Shown piece after piece: positions 24,481 through 32,674 of a stretch of DNA of 64,000 nt. Below the pieces are notes generated by a model. It was not told where the DNA came from, searched no databases, and saw only the letters and a program-made list of their open reading frames with translations. Each line of letters starts with the position of its first letter. Positions within the stretch are counted from its first letter, which is position 1. The position numbers were made by a program, and so were the translations under genes. Source of the stretch: Nocardioides eburneiflavus (GTDB lineage Bacteria; Actinomycetota; Actinomycetes; Propionibacteriales; Nocardioidaceae); NCBI RefSeq assembly GCF_004785795.1, contig NZ_SRRO01000001.1, positions 2,232,001 through 2,296,000 of the forward strand, written 5' to 3'.

Positions 24481-25069
24481 GCACTACTTCTCCGCGGACC
24501 CCGCCGTCCCCTTCGAGCGCGAGGCGTTCACCGCCGAGCTGTGGGGCCACGAGCTGCGGTTCGACACCGGCTCGGGTGTCTTCAGTCGGGGCCACCTCGA
24601 CCACGCGACGGCGGTGCTCTTCAAGGAGCTCGAGCCGCCGGTGCAGGGACAGTTCCTGGACCTCGGCTGCGGCTACGGCGTCATCGGGCTCGCCATCGCG
24701 AAGGCCGTGCCCCTGGCCAACGTGACCGCCGTCGACGTCAACGAGCGCGCGCTGCTGCTGGCCAACGACAACGCCCGCGCGGCGGGCCTGGACTCCCGCT
24801 TCGTCGCGTGCCTCCCGGAGCAGGTGCCCAGCGACCAGGTCTTCGACGAGATCTGGTCCAACCCGCCGATCCGGATCGGCAAGGAGGCGCTCCACGAGCT
24901 GCTGCTCACCTGGCTGCCCCGGTTGGCGCCCGGCGGCCGGATGGTGATGGTCGTCGGCAAGAACCTCGGCGCCGACTCCCTCCAGCGCTGGCTGGGTGAG
25001 CAGGGCTGGCCCACCGAGCGGCTGGCCAGCCACAAGGGGTTCCGGGTGCTGGAGGCACGGCGGGGCTGA
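24473..25069 (+). CDS. SAM-dependent methyltransferase (RsmC/MTS small-domain type)
   Basis: A 198-residue class I methyltransferase. The SAM-binding motif is FLDLGCGYGVIGLAIA near residue 62, and the catalytic-type SNPPIR motif near residue 130 marks the N6-adenine/N2-guanine methyltransferase group (RsmC-like). HYFSADPAVPFE at the start is typical of actinobacterial 16S-type enzymes. The ATG lies inside the end of truA, so the two are coupled; an RNA substrate is likely but unproven. Confidence 0.85.
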   Translation: MPEHYFSADPAVPFEREAFTAELWGHELRFDTGSGVFSRGHLDHATAVLFKELEPPVQGQFLDLGCGYGVIGLAIAKAVPLANVTAVDVNERALLLANDNARAAGLDSRFVACLPEQVPSDQVFDEIWSNPPIRIGKEALHELLLTWLPRLAPGGRMVMVVGKNLGADSLQRWLGEQGWPTERLASHKGFRVLEARRG

Positions 25070-25207
25070 AGGTCCGCACGTCGGCGGTCCCAGCCGGGTC
25101 GCAGACCAGGGTTGATACGGGCCGGTCCGAGATCGAGCAGGACTCGCGCTCTCCGAGCGGTCCCCGCCCCGAGAGGTGCTCGGGGGCCTGTCACGAATGC
25201 GCATCAT

Positions 25208-25219
25208 CGGACTAGTCCG
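25208..25219. repeat. 12-bp perfect palindrome upstream of lipoprotein gene
   Basis: CGGACTAGTCCG, in the 256-nt gap before the lipoprotein gene. It could be an operator; nothing else recognisable is present in the gap. Confidence 0.3.
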
Positions 25220-25325
25220 CGTCCGACCGCGCTCGCCACCCGTCGCTCGTGGGACGAGAATCGACGTCACCGACAGTGGTGATGGTCTGCGCGGCCGAGA
25301 GGCCGGTCCGACGTTCGGGGGCGAC

Positions 25326-26303
25326 ATGCGCGAGCCAAGGGTGTACGCAGCGATGGCAGTCCTGCTCATGCTGTGCGGCTGTGGCGGAGGCACAGCCGAG
25401 CCGGAGGAACAGGGCAACCCCGTCTCCAACGCAGCTGATCCGATGCCGACGGACCCCGGCGACGAGGTGCCCGCCGAGTCCGACGACGGGCCGGTGGCCG
25501 AGGAGTCGGATCGTCCGGCAGAGAGCGACGAGGACGGAAACGGCAACGGGAACGGGGACGGGAACGGCAACGGGAACGGCGACGGCGAGGACGACGGCGA
25601 GGGCGACGGGGACGGGGACGGGGACGGGGACGGCGAGGACGACCGGGTGCTCGTGGTGGGTGGGCCGACGCTGGACAACACCTTCCCGACCAACCCGTTC
25701 GCGCTGCCCGACGTCGGGCGCTCGAGCTGCGTGATGCTCACGAACCGCACCTCCGATCTGACCGTGACCGTCGAGTCGGTGCGTCTGGTGAATCTCGAAC
25801 CCGCGGGGAATCCGGGTCTGCAGCTTGGCTCGCAACCGGATGCGCATCCTCAGTGTGGGACCGCCCCCGGCTTCCCCGGCCATGTCGAGGGAGCGGAGAC
25901 GTACTACGCAACCTGTGTCGGCGCGGAGCTGGAGCCGGAGGAGGGGTCCGCATGTCCCGTCGAGGTCAGGTCCGTGGGCGTCGAGGGCACCGACTACACC
26001 GGGCGGCTGGTGCTGGTGCTGTCTGCGACCTGCACGTCAGCGGTCGGCGAGCCGTGCGACCGGCTGGTGGGCCGGGCGACCCCGACCGTCGAGAGCCCGG
26101 TCACCGTTGTCTGGGAGTTCAGCCGCCGCTACTCCTCGTGCCTGGCCCCGCACGACCGTTCAGGAGCCGAGTTCCTCTCCGAGGAGTCCGAGGGGCGCTG
26201 CCCCACCGGCCCAGCGCCGCCGCCCTCGTCCGGTGCCACGGAGAGCCCGTCGGAGCCGGGGACGGAGACTGAGCCGGGGACGGACACCGAGGCTCAGCCG
26301 TGA
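25326..26303 (+). CDS. Putative lipoprotein with Gly/Asp/Asn linker
   Basis: A 325-residue protein of unknown function. A signal peptide (MREPRVYAAMAVLLMLCGC) ends in a Cys pair (C17, C19) resembling a lipobox, so it is probably anchored to the outer face of the membrane. Residues about 68-108 are a low-complexity Gly-Asp/Gly-Asn linker. The remainder is beta-rich with about eight cysteines and ends in a Pro/Glu/Thr-rich tail. The ATG is chosen to give the signal peptide. Its stop overlaps the GTG of the next gene (GTGA). Confidence 0.7.
   Translation: MREPRVYAAMAVLLMLCGCGGGTAEPEEQGNPVSNAADPMPTDPGDEVPAESDDGPVAEESDRPAESDEDGNGNGNGDGNGNGNGDGEDDGEGDGDGDGDGDGEDDRVLVVGGPTLDNTFPTNPFALPDVGRSSCVMLTNRTSDLTVTVESVRLVNLEPAGNPGLQLGSQPDAHPQCGTAPGFPGHVEGAETYYATCVGAELEPEEGSACPVEVRSVGVEGTDYTGRLVLVLSATCTSAVGEPCDRLVGRATPTVESPVTVVWEFSRRYSSCLAPHDRSGAEFLSEESEGRCPTGPAPPPSSGATESPSEPGTETEPGTDTEAQP
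25536..25647 (+). repeat. Hexanucleotide-type low-complexity repeat (GGNRAC)n
   Basis: Runs of GGNAAC and GGNGAC encode alternating Gly-Asn and Gly-Asp in the lipoprotein linker. Such tracts change length easily by slippage. Confidence 0.75.
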
Positions 26304-27178
26304 CCGGACCTGAGAGGGGGGCAGGGGCCGACGCCGACGCCGAGGCGGAGACGGACCGGCTGAAGTGGTTGGTCGAGATTCTGGCACCGACCGGGGTGTT
26401 CGTGGGCCTCCTCTACTACTTCGGCTATGTCACGACGGCTGCGTGGTTCCGGTACTTCGGCCTGGAGCTGGGCCAGGTCGACCTGGCACAGCAGGCCGTG
26501 GTGTTGCAGAGCATTGCGGCGCTCTACCTTCCCGTAGGTGCCCTGGTCGTGCTCGGACTCGGTCTGCTCCTCGTCCGGCGCGCCGAGATCGCCGTGTTGG
26601 CGAGCGGCTGGCGCCCGGTGCTGGTGCGCCGGGTGGGTGCCGCCGCGATCCTGGTCGGCGCGGTGCTCCTCGTCCGTGCGGTGCTCGGCGTCGTGGTCCC
26701 CGACATCTCCCGAACCGAGATCCTGGCCGCCAGCCCGCTGGCGCTCTGCGCAGGAGTGCTGCTCGTCGTTGGCGGACTCGACGCGGTCCGCAGTGCCGGC
26801 AGGGGCGCGCCTGTCGGGACCCGTTCACTCCCGGTACGTGCCGCGATCGTGGTTCTCGTGGTGATGGGCCTGTTCTGGGCGACGAACTCGGTTGCCGCCG
26901 CCTACGGGCGGGGCCGCGCTGCGGATTTCGCCCGTACGCTCCCGTCGCGGCCCGCCGTGGTCGTCGACGTGCCGGAGCGGCTCTTCCTGGTCCGAGGTGC
27001 TGTCGAGGAGACCAAGCTGGCCGACGACGCCTTGACCTACCGTTACCGCTACCGCAACCTCCGCCTGCTGGCGGCCTCGCGGGGTCGCCTATACTTCGCG
27101 ACCGCCGACTGGCGGGTGGGGGACGGCACAGTGGTGGTACTGCCGGAGGATCGGGTCAGACTGCAGTTCTTGAGGTGA
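26300..27178 (+). CDS. Membrane protein of unknown function
   Basis: A 292-residue protein with an acidic start (ADADAEAETDRLK) and about five hydrophobic segments (roughly 27-47, 72-92, 108-132, 142-160, 176-196). A soluble C-terminal part has an alternating pattern (TYRYRYRNLRLLAASRGRLYF). No family is recognised. The GTG overlaps the lipoprotein stop by 4 nt, so the pair probably acts together at the membrane. Confidence 0.65.
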   Translation: MTGPERGAGADADAEAETDRLKWLVEILAPTGVFVGLLYYFGYVTTAAWFRYFGLELGQVDLAQQAVVLQSIAALYLPVGALVVLGLGLLLVRRAEIAVLASGWRPVLVRRVGAAAILVGAVLLVRAVLGVVVPDISRTEILAASPLALCAGVLLVVGGLDAVRSAGRGAPVGTRSLPVRAAIVVLVVMGLFWATNSVAAAYGRGRAADFARTLPSRPAVVVDVPERLFLVRGAVEETKLADDALTYRYRYRNLRLLAASRGRLYFATADWRVGDGTVVVLPEDRVRLQFLR

Positions 27179-27336
27179 GAGGCCACACCGGCGCCGCGGT
27201 CGGAGGCCGGAACCACGCGACTGGGGAACGGCCGGCACCTCAGGAGACCCGAACGAGGTGTCTGACGTTCCCCACGAGTGGGAATGGCTGCCGACGAGGA
27301 GCAGGCGGGAGCCTTCTCGACGCCGACCCCCGTCGT

Positions 27337-28068
27337 TCAGGCCGGGCGCGTCGCCACGAGGACGCCGATCTTGTCGATGCGGTGCTCGGGGTTGTCGAAC
27401 TCGTCGGACCAGTAGTTGCCGCTGGCGTGGTCCTCGAGGGTCGCGCACGTCGACAGCGTGATCATCGCCTGCGTGGCGGTCTCCCCGGGGCGCCCCGGCA
27501 CCTCGGCGCGTTGGGCTCGCAGCGAGGCCGGTTGCCGGAAGGACGTCCACCGGGTGCGGCGCACCTCGTAGACGTAGACCGTGTCGCCGGTGCGGACCCG
27601 GATGCGGTCGCCGCGGCGCAGGGAGGGGGAGTAGCGCAGCGGTGCGGTGCCGGTCAGCCGGTGCCCGGTGACGATGTAGTTGCCGACCTCGCCGGGGCCG
27701 GTGCCGCCGCGGGGTCCGCGGGGCGACGCCATGTCCCCGGCGTTCTGCAGGGCAGTCCCCGGGGCGTCGTCGGGCGACCCGCGGTAGCGCACGACGGGGA
27801 AGTCCCTCAGCCCGATGGCCGGGATGGTGACGAACGAGCGCCGCGGCTCGGGGACGACCGGCTCGGGGGGCTCGCTGGTCGGCTCCGCAGCGGGCGTCGG
27901 GCTCGCGGTGGCCGGACCCTCGGTCGTCGCAGGGGCGCTCGGCGTACGTCGCTCCGCGGGCGCGGGCGCCTGGCTCGTGCCGCGCGGGTCCTCGGCGGCG
28001 CAGGCAGACGTCACCGCGACGAGGGCCGCGGCCAGGAGGACGACGACTCTGCCTGCCACCCGCTCCAC
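27337..28068 (-). CDS. Class E/F-type sortase
   Basis: A 243-residue transpeptidase that would join surface proteins to the envelope. Catalytic residues are H136 (NYIVTGHRL), C208 (ITLSTCAT) and R230 (EHRIDKIGV). The N-terminus is hydrophobic and ends in a lipobox-like VTSAC (C23), so the enzyme may be lipid-anchored rather than held by a helix. A Pro/Ala/Thr/Glu-rich spacer (24-75) precedes the catalytic domain. A GTG 9 nt downstream is an alternative start. It lies 19 nt after the P450 gene. No obvious LPxTG substrate is encoded nearby. Confidence 0.88.
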   Translation of the reverse strand: MERVAGRVVVLLAAALVAVTSACAAEDPRGTSQAPAPAERRTPSAPATTEGPATASPTPAAEPTSEPPEPVVPEPRRSFVTIPAIGLRDFPVVRYRGSPDDAPGTALQNAGDMASPRGPRGGTGPGEVGNYIVTGHRLTGTAPLRYSPSLRRGDRIRVRTGDTVYVYEVRRTRWTSFRQPASLRAQRAEVPGRPGETATQAMITLSTCATLEDHASGNYWSDEFDNPEHRIDKIGVLVATRPA

Positions 28069-28087
28069 GGTACGCAGCCGGTGGGCG

Positions 28088-29326
28088 TCACCCCAGCCGC
28101 ACCGGCAGCTCCTCCAGCCCGTGGACGATCGCGAGCTCGGTGAACCGCAGGTCGCGCGGGTCGCACGCGAGCGCGAGGTCGGGGAAGCGGCGGGCCAGCC
28201 CGACGAGAGCGGTGCGAAGCTCCATCCGGGCGAGCTCCGCGCCGACGCACCGGTGCAAGCCGTGGCCGAAGGCGAGCGTCGCCGCCGTGGCGGCCGTCGG
28301 ATCGAAGCGTCCCGGGTCGACGTGGCGGGCCGGGTCGCGTCCGGCGCCCGTGAGCGAGACGACGACGATGTCGCCGGCGCGCACCGGCTGGTCCCCGACG
28401 AGGACCGCCCGGCGGGCGATGCGCGGGAACGCGACCTGCACCGGGCAGACGAACCGCAGCAGCTCCTCGACGACACGGTCGACCTCGGCGGGCTCGCCGT
28501 GCTGCAGGGTCACCCATGCCCCGGGGTGCTGGAGGAGGACCAGGGTCCCGAGGGAGAGCATGCTCGCGCTGGTCTCGTAGCCGCCGAGGAACACGCCGTC
28601 GGCGAGGCCGCCGAGCTCGACGTCGTCGAACCCGGCGCCGTGCTCGGCGACCATCCGGGCCAGCAGGCCGTCGGGCAGGTGCGGCGAGTCTCGCTCGGCG
28701 GCGACGAGGTCGATGAGGAACTGCCGCGTGCCGGCGGCGGCCGCGAAGATCCTCGCCCCGCCGTCGCGCAGGTCGAAGCGCGCGGCGCCGCGGCGGCGGA
28801 ACTCCTCGCGGTCGACCTCCGGCATCCCGAGCAGGTCGCAGATGACCCCGAAGGGCACGGCGAAGCCGAAGCGGGCGACCAGGTCGACCACTGGTCCGTG
28901 GTCGGCCAGGTCGGCGAGGGCCGCGTCCACGACGCGGTCGACGTCGTCCTGCAGGTCGGCCAGGCGGCGGCGGGTGAAGACGGGCGTCAGCACCCGCCGC
29001 AGCCGCTCGTGGTCGGGGGAGTCGGTCATGCCGAGCCCACCGATCCGCTCGGCCGGCGCGCGGTCCTGGCGACCGATGAGCGCCCGCACGTCGTTGGCGA
29101 AGGCGTCGGAGTCGGCCAGCACGTCGCGCGCGACGTCGTACCCCGTGACCAGCCAGACCCGGGTGCCGAGCAGGCTGGTCAGCCGCACCACGTCGCCCCG
29201 GGCCCGGCTGGCCTCGAGCCGCGGCACCGGGTCGACGCCTTCGCGCTGGAGCGGGTAGCGCACGCCCGCCGGCACCCGGTGGGCAGACGCGACCGCGAGC
29301 CTGAGTGCGGTTCCGCGCAGCGACAT
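28088..29326 (-). CDS. Cytochrome P450
   Basis: A 412-residue soluble bacterial P450 monooxygenase. Motifs are the C-helix HERLR (106-110), I-helix LGGYETS (247-253), ExxR at E288-R291, and the heme loop FGHGLHRCVG with the iron ligand C360. No ferredoxin or reductase gene is adjacent, so its redox partner is elsewhere and the substrate is unknown. The ATG is chosen from the normal P450 length; upstream in-frame starts would add about 28 unlikely residues. Confidence 0.93.
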   Translation of the reverse strand: MSLRGTALRLAVASAHRVPAGVRYPLQREGVDPVPRLEASRARGDVVRLTSLLGTRVWLVTGYDVARDVLADSDAFANDVRALIGRQDRAPAERIGGLGMTDSPDHERLRRVLTPVFTRRRLADLQDDVDRVVDAALADLADHGPVVDLVARFGFAVPFGVICDLLGMPEVDREEFRRRGAARFDLRDGGARIFAAAAGTRQFLIDLVAAERDSPHLPDGLLARMVAEHGAGFDDVELGGLADGVFLGGYETSASMLSLGTLVLLQHPGAWVTLQHGEPAEVDRVVEELLRFVCPVQVAFPRIARRAVLVGDQPVRAGDIVVVSLTGAGRDPARHVDPGRFDPTAATAATLAFGHGLHRCVGAELARMELRTALVGLARRFPDLALACDPRDLRFTELAIVHGLEELPVRLG

Positions 29327-29427
29327 GTCTCCAGTGCACGCCCGGGTACGGGACCCGGCCATCGGGCATCGCCCCGGTCCGTCCCCGGGGACACCCCCGG
29401 CCGGCCCCATCCCGTGGACGCAGACGG

Positions 29428-29433
29428 CAGGAT
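29428..29433 (+). promoter_or_regulatory. -10 element of probable leaderless aldo/keto reductase promoter
   Basis: CAGGAT lies 6 nt before the ATG at 29440. GGGG between them could alternatively serve as a weak ribosome binding site. Confidence 0.4.
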
Positions 29434-29439
29434 GGGGCC

Positions 29440-30474
29440 ATGGCCTACGACGCAGCCGACGACAGGTACGACGACTCCACCGGGATGCACTACCGGCAGA
29501 CGGGGCGGAGCGGGCTCAGGCTCCCGGCGCTGTCACTGGGCCTCTGGCAGAACTTCGGGACCGACCGGCCCGAGGAGACGCAGCGGGCGATCCTGCGCCG
29601 CGCCTTCGACCGCGGTGTGACGCACTTCGACCTCGCCAACAACTACGGGCCGCCCTACGGCCGCGCGGAGGAGAACTTCGGCCGCTACCTGGCGGACGAC
29701 TTCAAGCCCTACCGCGACGAGCTGGTCATCTCGACCAAGGCCGGCTACGACATGTGGCCGGGCCCCTACGGCCAGGGCGGCGGCTCGCGCAAGTACGTCC
29801 TGGCCTCCCTCGACCAGTCGCTGGGACGACTCGGCCTCGACTACGTCGACATCTTCTACAGCCACCGCTTCGACCCCGAGACGCCGATCGAGGAGACCAT
29901 GACGGCCCTGGACGCGGCGGTTCGGTCGGGGCGCGCTCTCTATGTGGGGATCTCGTCCTACTCGCCGTCGAAGACCCGCGAGGCGGCCGAGGTCGCCCGC
30001 GACCTCGGCACGCCGCTGCTGATCCACCAGCCGTCCTACTCGATGCTCAACCGCTGGGTCGAGGGTGGGCTGCTCGACGAGCTCGAGCAGCAGGGGATGG
30101 GCTGCATCGCGTTCACCGCGCTCGCCCAGGGCCTGCTCACCGATCGCTACCTCGACGGCGTGCCCGAGGACTCCCGCGCTGCTCGAGACGGCTCCACGCT
30201 CACGGGTCTCGACGACGAGACCCTCGAGCGGGTCCGGGCGCTGAACGGGATCGCCGAGGCGCGCGGCCAGAAGCTCGCCCAGCTCGCCCTCCAGTGGGTG
30301 CTGCGGGACCGGCGTGTGACGAGCGCGGTCATCGGAGCATCGAGCGTGCAGCAGCTCGACACCAACCTCGACGCCCTCTCGGGGCCGCCGCTCACCGACG
30401 ACGAGCTCGCCGAGATCGACCGTCACGCCGTGGAGTCCGGGGTCAACCTGTGGGCGAAGCAGACCGAGGAATGA
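29440..30474 (+). CDS. Aldo/keto reductase (YghZ/Gpr-like)
   Basis: A 344-residue NADPH-dependent TIM-barrel reductase resembling L-glyceraldehyde-3-phosphate reductase and Kv-beta-like AKRs. The catalytic tetrad is visible as D and Y in FDLANNYGPPYG, K in STKAGYDMW and H in FYSHRFD. The C-terminal cofactor region AVIGASSVQQLDTNL is intact. It overlaps a 20-codon mini-ORF at its stop (ATGA). Confidence 0.92.
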   Translation: MAYDAADDRYDDSTGMHYRQTGRSGLRLPALSLGLWQNFGTDRPEETQRAILRRAFDRGVTHFDLANNYGPPYGRAEENFGRYLADDFKPYRDELVISTKAGYDMWPGPYGQGGGSRKYVLASLDQSLGRLGLDYVDIFYSHRFDPETPIEETMTALDAAVRSGRALYVGISSYSPSKTREAAEVARDLGTPLLIHQPSYSMLNRWVEGGLLDELEQQGMGCIAFTALAQGLLTDRYLDGVPEDSRAARDGSTLTGLDDETLERVRALNGIAEARGQKLAQLALQWVLRDRRVTSAVIGASSVQQLDTNLDALSGPPLTDDELAEIDRHAVESGVNLWAKQTEE

Positions 30475-30533
30475 GCGAGCGCCACGAGCGAGAGCGCTCC
30501 TGGACGCGGGCCGTGAAGCGAGCGCGCACATGA
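30471..30533 (+). CDS. 20-residue basic mini-ORF bridging two genes
   Basis: MSERHERERSWTRAVKRART, with its ATG overlapping the upstream stop by 4 nt and its own stop overlapping the next gene's ATG by 4 nt. Nine of 20 residues are Arg, Lys or His. It could be a translational coupling device, or an in-frame copy of the GAGCGAGCGC-type spacer repeat common in actinobacteria. Whether it makes a stable peptide is unknown. Confidence 0.35.
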   Translation: MSERHERERSWTRAVKRART

Positions 30534-31903
30534 GTCCGGCGCAGCGGGTGGTCGTCGTCGGTGCCGACGCGGCCGGGATGTCCGCGGCGCACCAGGCGCT
30601 GCGCACGGCACGGCGTACGGGGCGCGAGCTGGCGATCACGGTGCTCGACCGCGGCACCCACACGTCCTACAGCGCCTGCGGCCTCCCCTACTGGATGGCG
30701 GGCGACGTCGACGGCGGCGACGACCTCGTGGCGCGCACGGCCGAGGAGCACCGGGAGTCCGGGATCGACCTGCGGCTCGGGGTCGAGGTGGTCGCGGCTG
30801 ACCTGTCCGGGCGTACGGTCACGACCGCAGACGGCGAGGCGGTCGGCTTCGACGAGCTCGTCGTCGCGACGGGTGCCCCCGCCGTGGTGCCCGACTGGGC
30901 GCTGCGACCGGACGGAGCGGCGTACGCGGGGGTCGGGGTGGTGAAGACGCTGGACGACGGTGCCGCCTGGGTCGAGAGGTTCGCCGAGACCGGCGACGGC
31001 GCCCACGTCGTGGTGGTGGGCGCGGGCTACGTCGGGGTCGAGGTCGCGGAGGCCGCCCTGCGCCAGGGGTTCGGCGTCACCGTCCTCACCCGCACGCGCG
31101 GCATGGGGATGCTCGAGGACGAGATGTCCGACCGGGTCAACGAGGCGCTTGTCGACGCCGGCGTCGAGCTCGTGCTGGGCGCCGAGGTCACGGGGCTCGA
31201 CCTCGACGACGACCGGGTGACGGGCGTGCACTGGGACGGCGGCAGCCGCGAGGCGGACCTCGTGGTCGTGGCGATCGGCGTGCGTCCGGCGACGGACTTC
31301 CTGCGTGGGACCGGGCTGCCGCTGACCGAGGACGGCGCGCTGCGGCCGGATCCGCACGGCCGCGTGGCCGATCATGTCTGGGCTGCCGGTGACTGCTGCG
31401 AGGTGCGGCGGCGGATCGACGACGCGTGGGTCTTCCGCCCGCTCGGCACCCACGCCAACAAGCACGGCCGCGCCCTCGGCGACAGCCTGGCCGGCGGATC
31501 GCTCGCCTTCGAGGGGATGACCGACACCTCGATCACCCGCTTCGCCGCGTGCGGGCAGCACGTCGAGATCGCCCGCACCGGGTTGTCCCGCGCGGACGCC
31601 GAGGGGGCCGGCCTCGACCCGGTCGCGCTCGTGACGGAGGGCTCGACGGCGAGCGGCTACATGCCGGAGGCCGACCCCGTCGCGATCTGGGTGCTGGCCG
31701 ACCGCGCCAGCCGACGGCTGCTCGGCGTGCAGGTCGTCGGGGGTCGCGGGGCCGGCAAGCGCATCGACGCCGCCGCCGCGGTCCTGTGGCACGGGGGGAC
31801 GATCGACGACCTCGCCTGGATGGACCTGGCCTACGCCCCGCCCTTCGCCACCGCCTGGGACGTGCTGCAGGTGGCTGCGCGCAGGGTGGCCGAGCGGCTC
31901 TGA
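30530..31903 (+). CDS. FAD-dependent pyridine nucleotide-disulfide oxidoreductase (CoA-disulfide reductase/NADH oxidase-like)
   Basis: A 457-residue flavoprotein. The FAD-binding VVVVGADAAGMSAA opens the protein, the NAD(P)-binding VVVVGAGYVGVEVAE lies near residue 160, and a second FAD motif is VWAAGDCCE. The single redox-active cysteine C50 in SYSACGLPYW marks the CoA-disulfide reductase/persulfide reductase/NADH oxidase group rather than CxxxxC reductases. In mycothiol producers the physiological disulfide or persulfide is uncertain. Confidence 0.9.
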   Translation: MSPAQRVVVVGADAAGMSAAHQALRTARRTGRELAITVLDRGTHTSYSACGLPYWMAGDVDGGDDLVARTAEEHRESGIDLRLGVEVVAADLSGRTVTTADGEAVGFDELVVATGAPAVVPDWALRPDGAAYAGVGVVKTLDDGAAWVERFAETGDGAHVVVVGAGYVGVEVAEAALRQGFGVTVLTRTRGMGMLEDEMSDRVNEALVDAGVELVLGAEVTGLDLDDDRVTGVHWDGGSREADLVVVAIGVRPATDFLRGTGLPLTEDGALRPDPHGRVADHVWAAGDCCEVRRRIDDAWVFRPLGTHANKHGRALGDSLAGGSLAFEGMTDTSITRFAACGQHVEIARTGLSRADAEGAGLDPVALVTEGSTASGYMPEADPVAIWVLADRASRRLLGVQVVGGRGAGKRIDAAAAVLWHGGTIDDLAWMDLAYAPPFATAWDVLQVAARRVAERL

Positions 31904-31935
31904 AACCCGTTGCGGTCCCGACCAGAATGGTGGGT

Positions 31936-32670
31936 ATGCACCTCGAGCTCGTGACGCTGGCCGAGCGCCCGGAGCTGATGGACGTCTTCTGGGACATGGA
32001 GACGTCGTGGCCGGAGTACATGAAGCACGACCCGATCGGCAACGGCTACTACGCCTCGCTCGAGGAGTTCGCCGAGTTCGTCCTGGTCTGCCTCGACGAG
32101 TCGGGGCGGATGGTCGCGAAGGCCCACTCGGTGCCGTTCCAGCTGCCGGAGGGCGACCTGCCCGACGCGGGCTGGGACTTCGCCATCCGCAGCGGCCTGC
32201 TGACGAAGCTGTGGGGTGAGGAGCCCGACGCCGTCAGCGCCGTCGAGATCGCGATCGAGCCGAGCCTGCAGGGCACCGGGCTGTCGGGGCGGATCGTCGC
32301 CGCGCTGCGCGACAACGCGGGCCGGCTCGGGTTCGGCGAGCTGCTCGCACCAGTGCGGCCCAACGGCAAGTCCGACGTGCACGAGCCGATGGCGGCGTAC
32401 GCCCTCCGCACCCGCGACGACGGGCTGCCCGTCGACCCGTGGCTGCGCGTGCACGTACGCGCCGGCGGCCGGATCGACCGCGTCTGCCCACGCTCGATGG
32501 TCATCCCCGGCACGGTCGAGGAGTGGCGCGAGTGGACCGGGCTGCCCTTCGACACGACCGGCCCCGTGGTCGTGCCCGGTGCCCTCGCGCCGGTGATGTG
32601 CGACGCCGAGCACGGCACCGCGACGTACGTCGAGCCCAACGTGTGGGTCAGGCACGCGACGGGCGCGTGA
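31936..32670 (+). CDS. GNAT-fold acetyltransferase-like protein
   Basis: A 244-residue protein whose middle has an acetyl-CoA-type loop, EIAIEPSLQGTGLSGRIVAALRD, with the spacing of GNAT motif A. The N- and C-terminal parts are unusual, the latter long with PRSMVIPGTVEEWREW. Substrate unknown. The ATG at 31936 is preferred over one 9 nt upstream because CAGAAT ends 7 nt before it, consistent with a leaderless mRNA. Confidence 0.7.
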   Translation: MHLELVTLAERPELMDVFWDMETSWPEYMKHDPIGNGYYASLEEFAEFVLVCLDESGRMVAKAHSVPFQLPEGDLPDAGWDFAIRSGLLTKLWGEEPDAVSAVEIAIEPSLQGTGLSGRIVAALRDNAGRLGFGELLAPVRPNGKSDVHEPMAAYALRTRDDGLPVDPWLRVHVRAGGRIDRVCPRSMVIPGTVEEWREWTGLPFDTTGPVVVPGALAPVMCDAEHGTATYVEPNVWVRHATGA

Positions 32671-32674
32671 GGGG

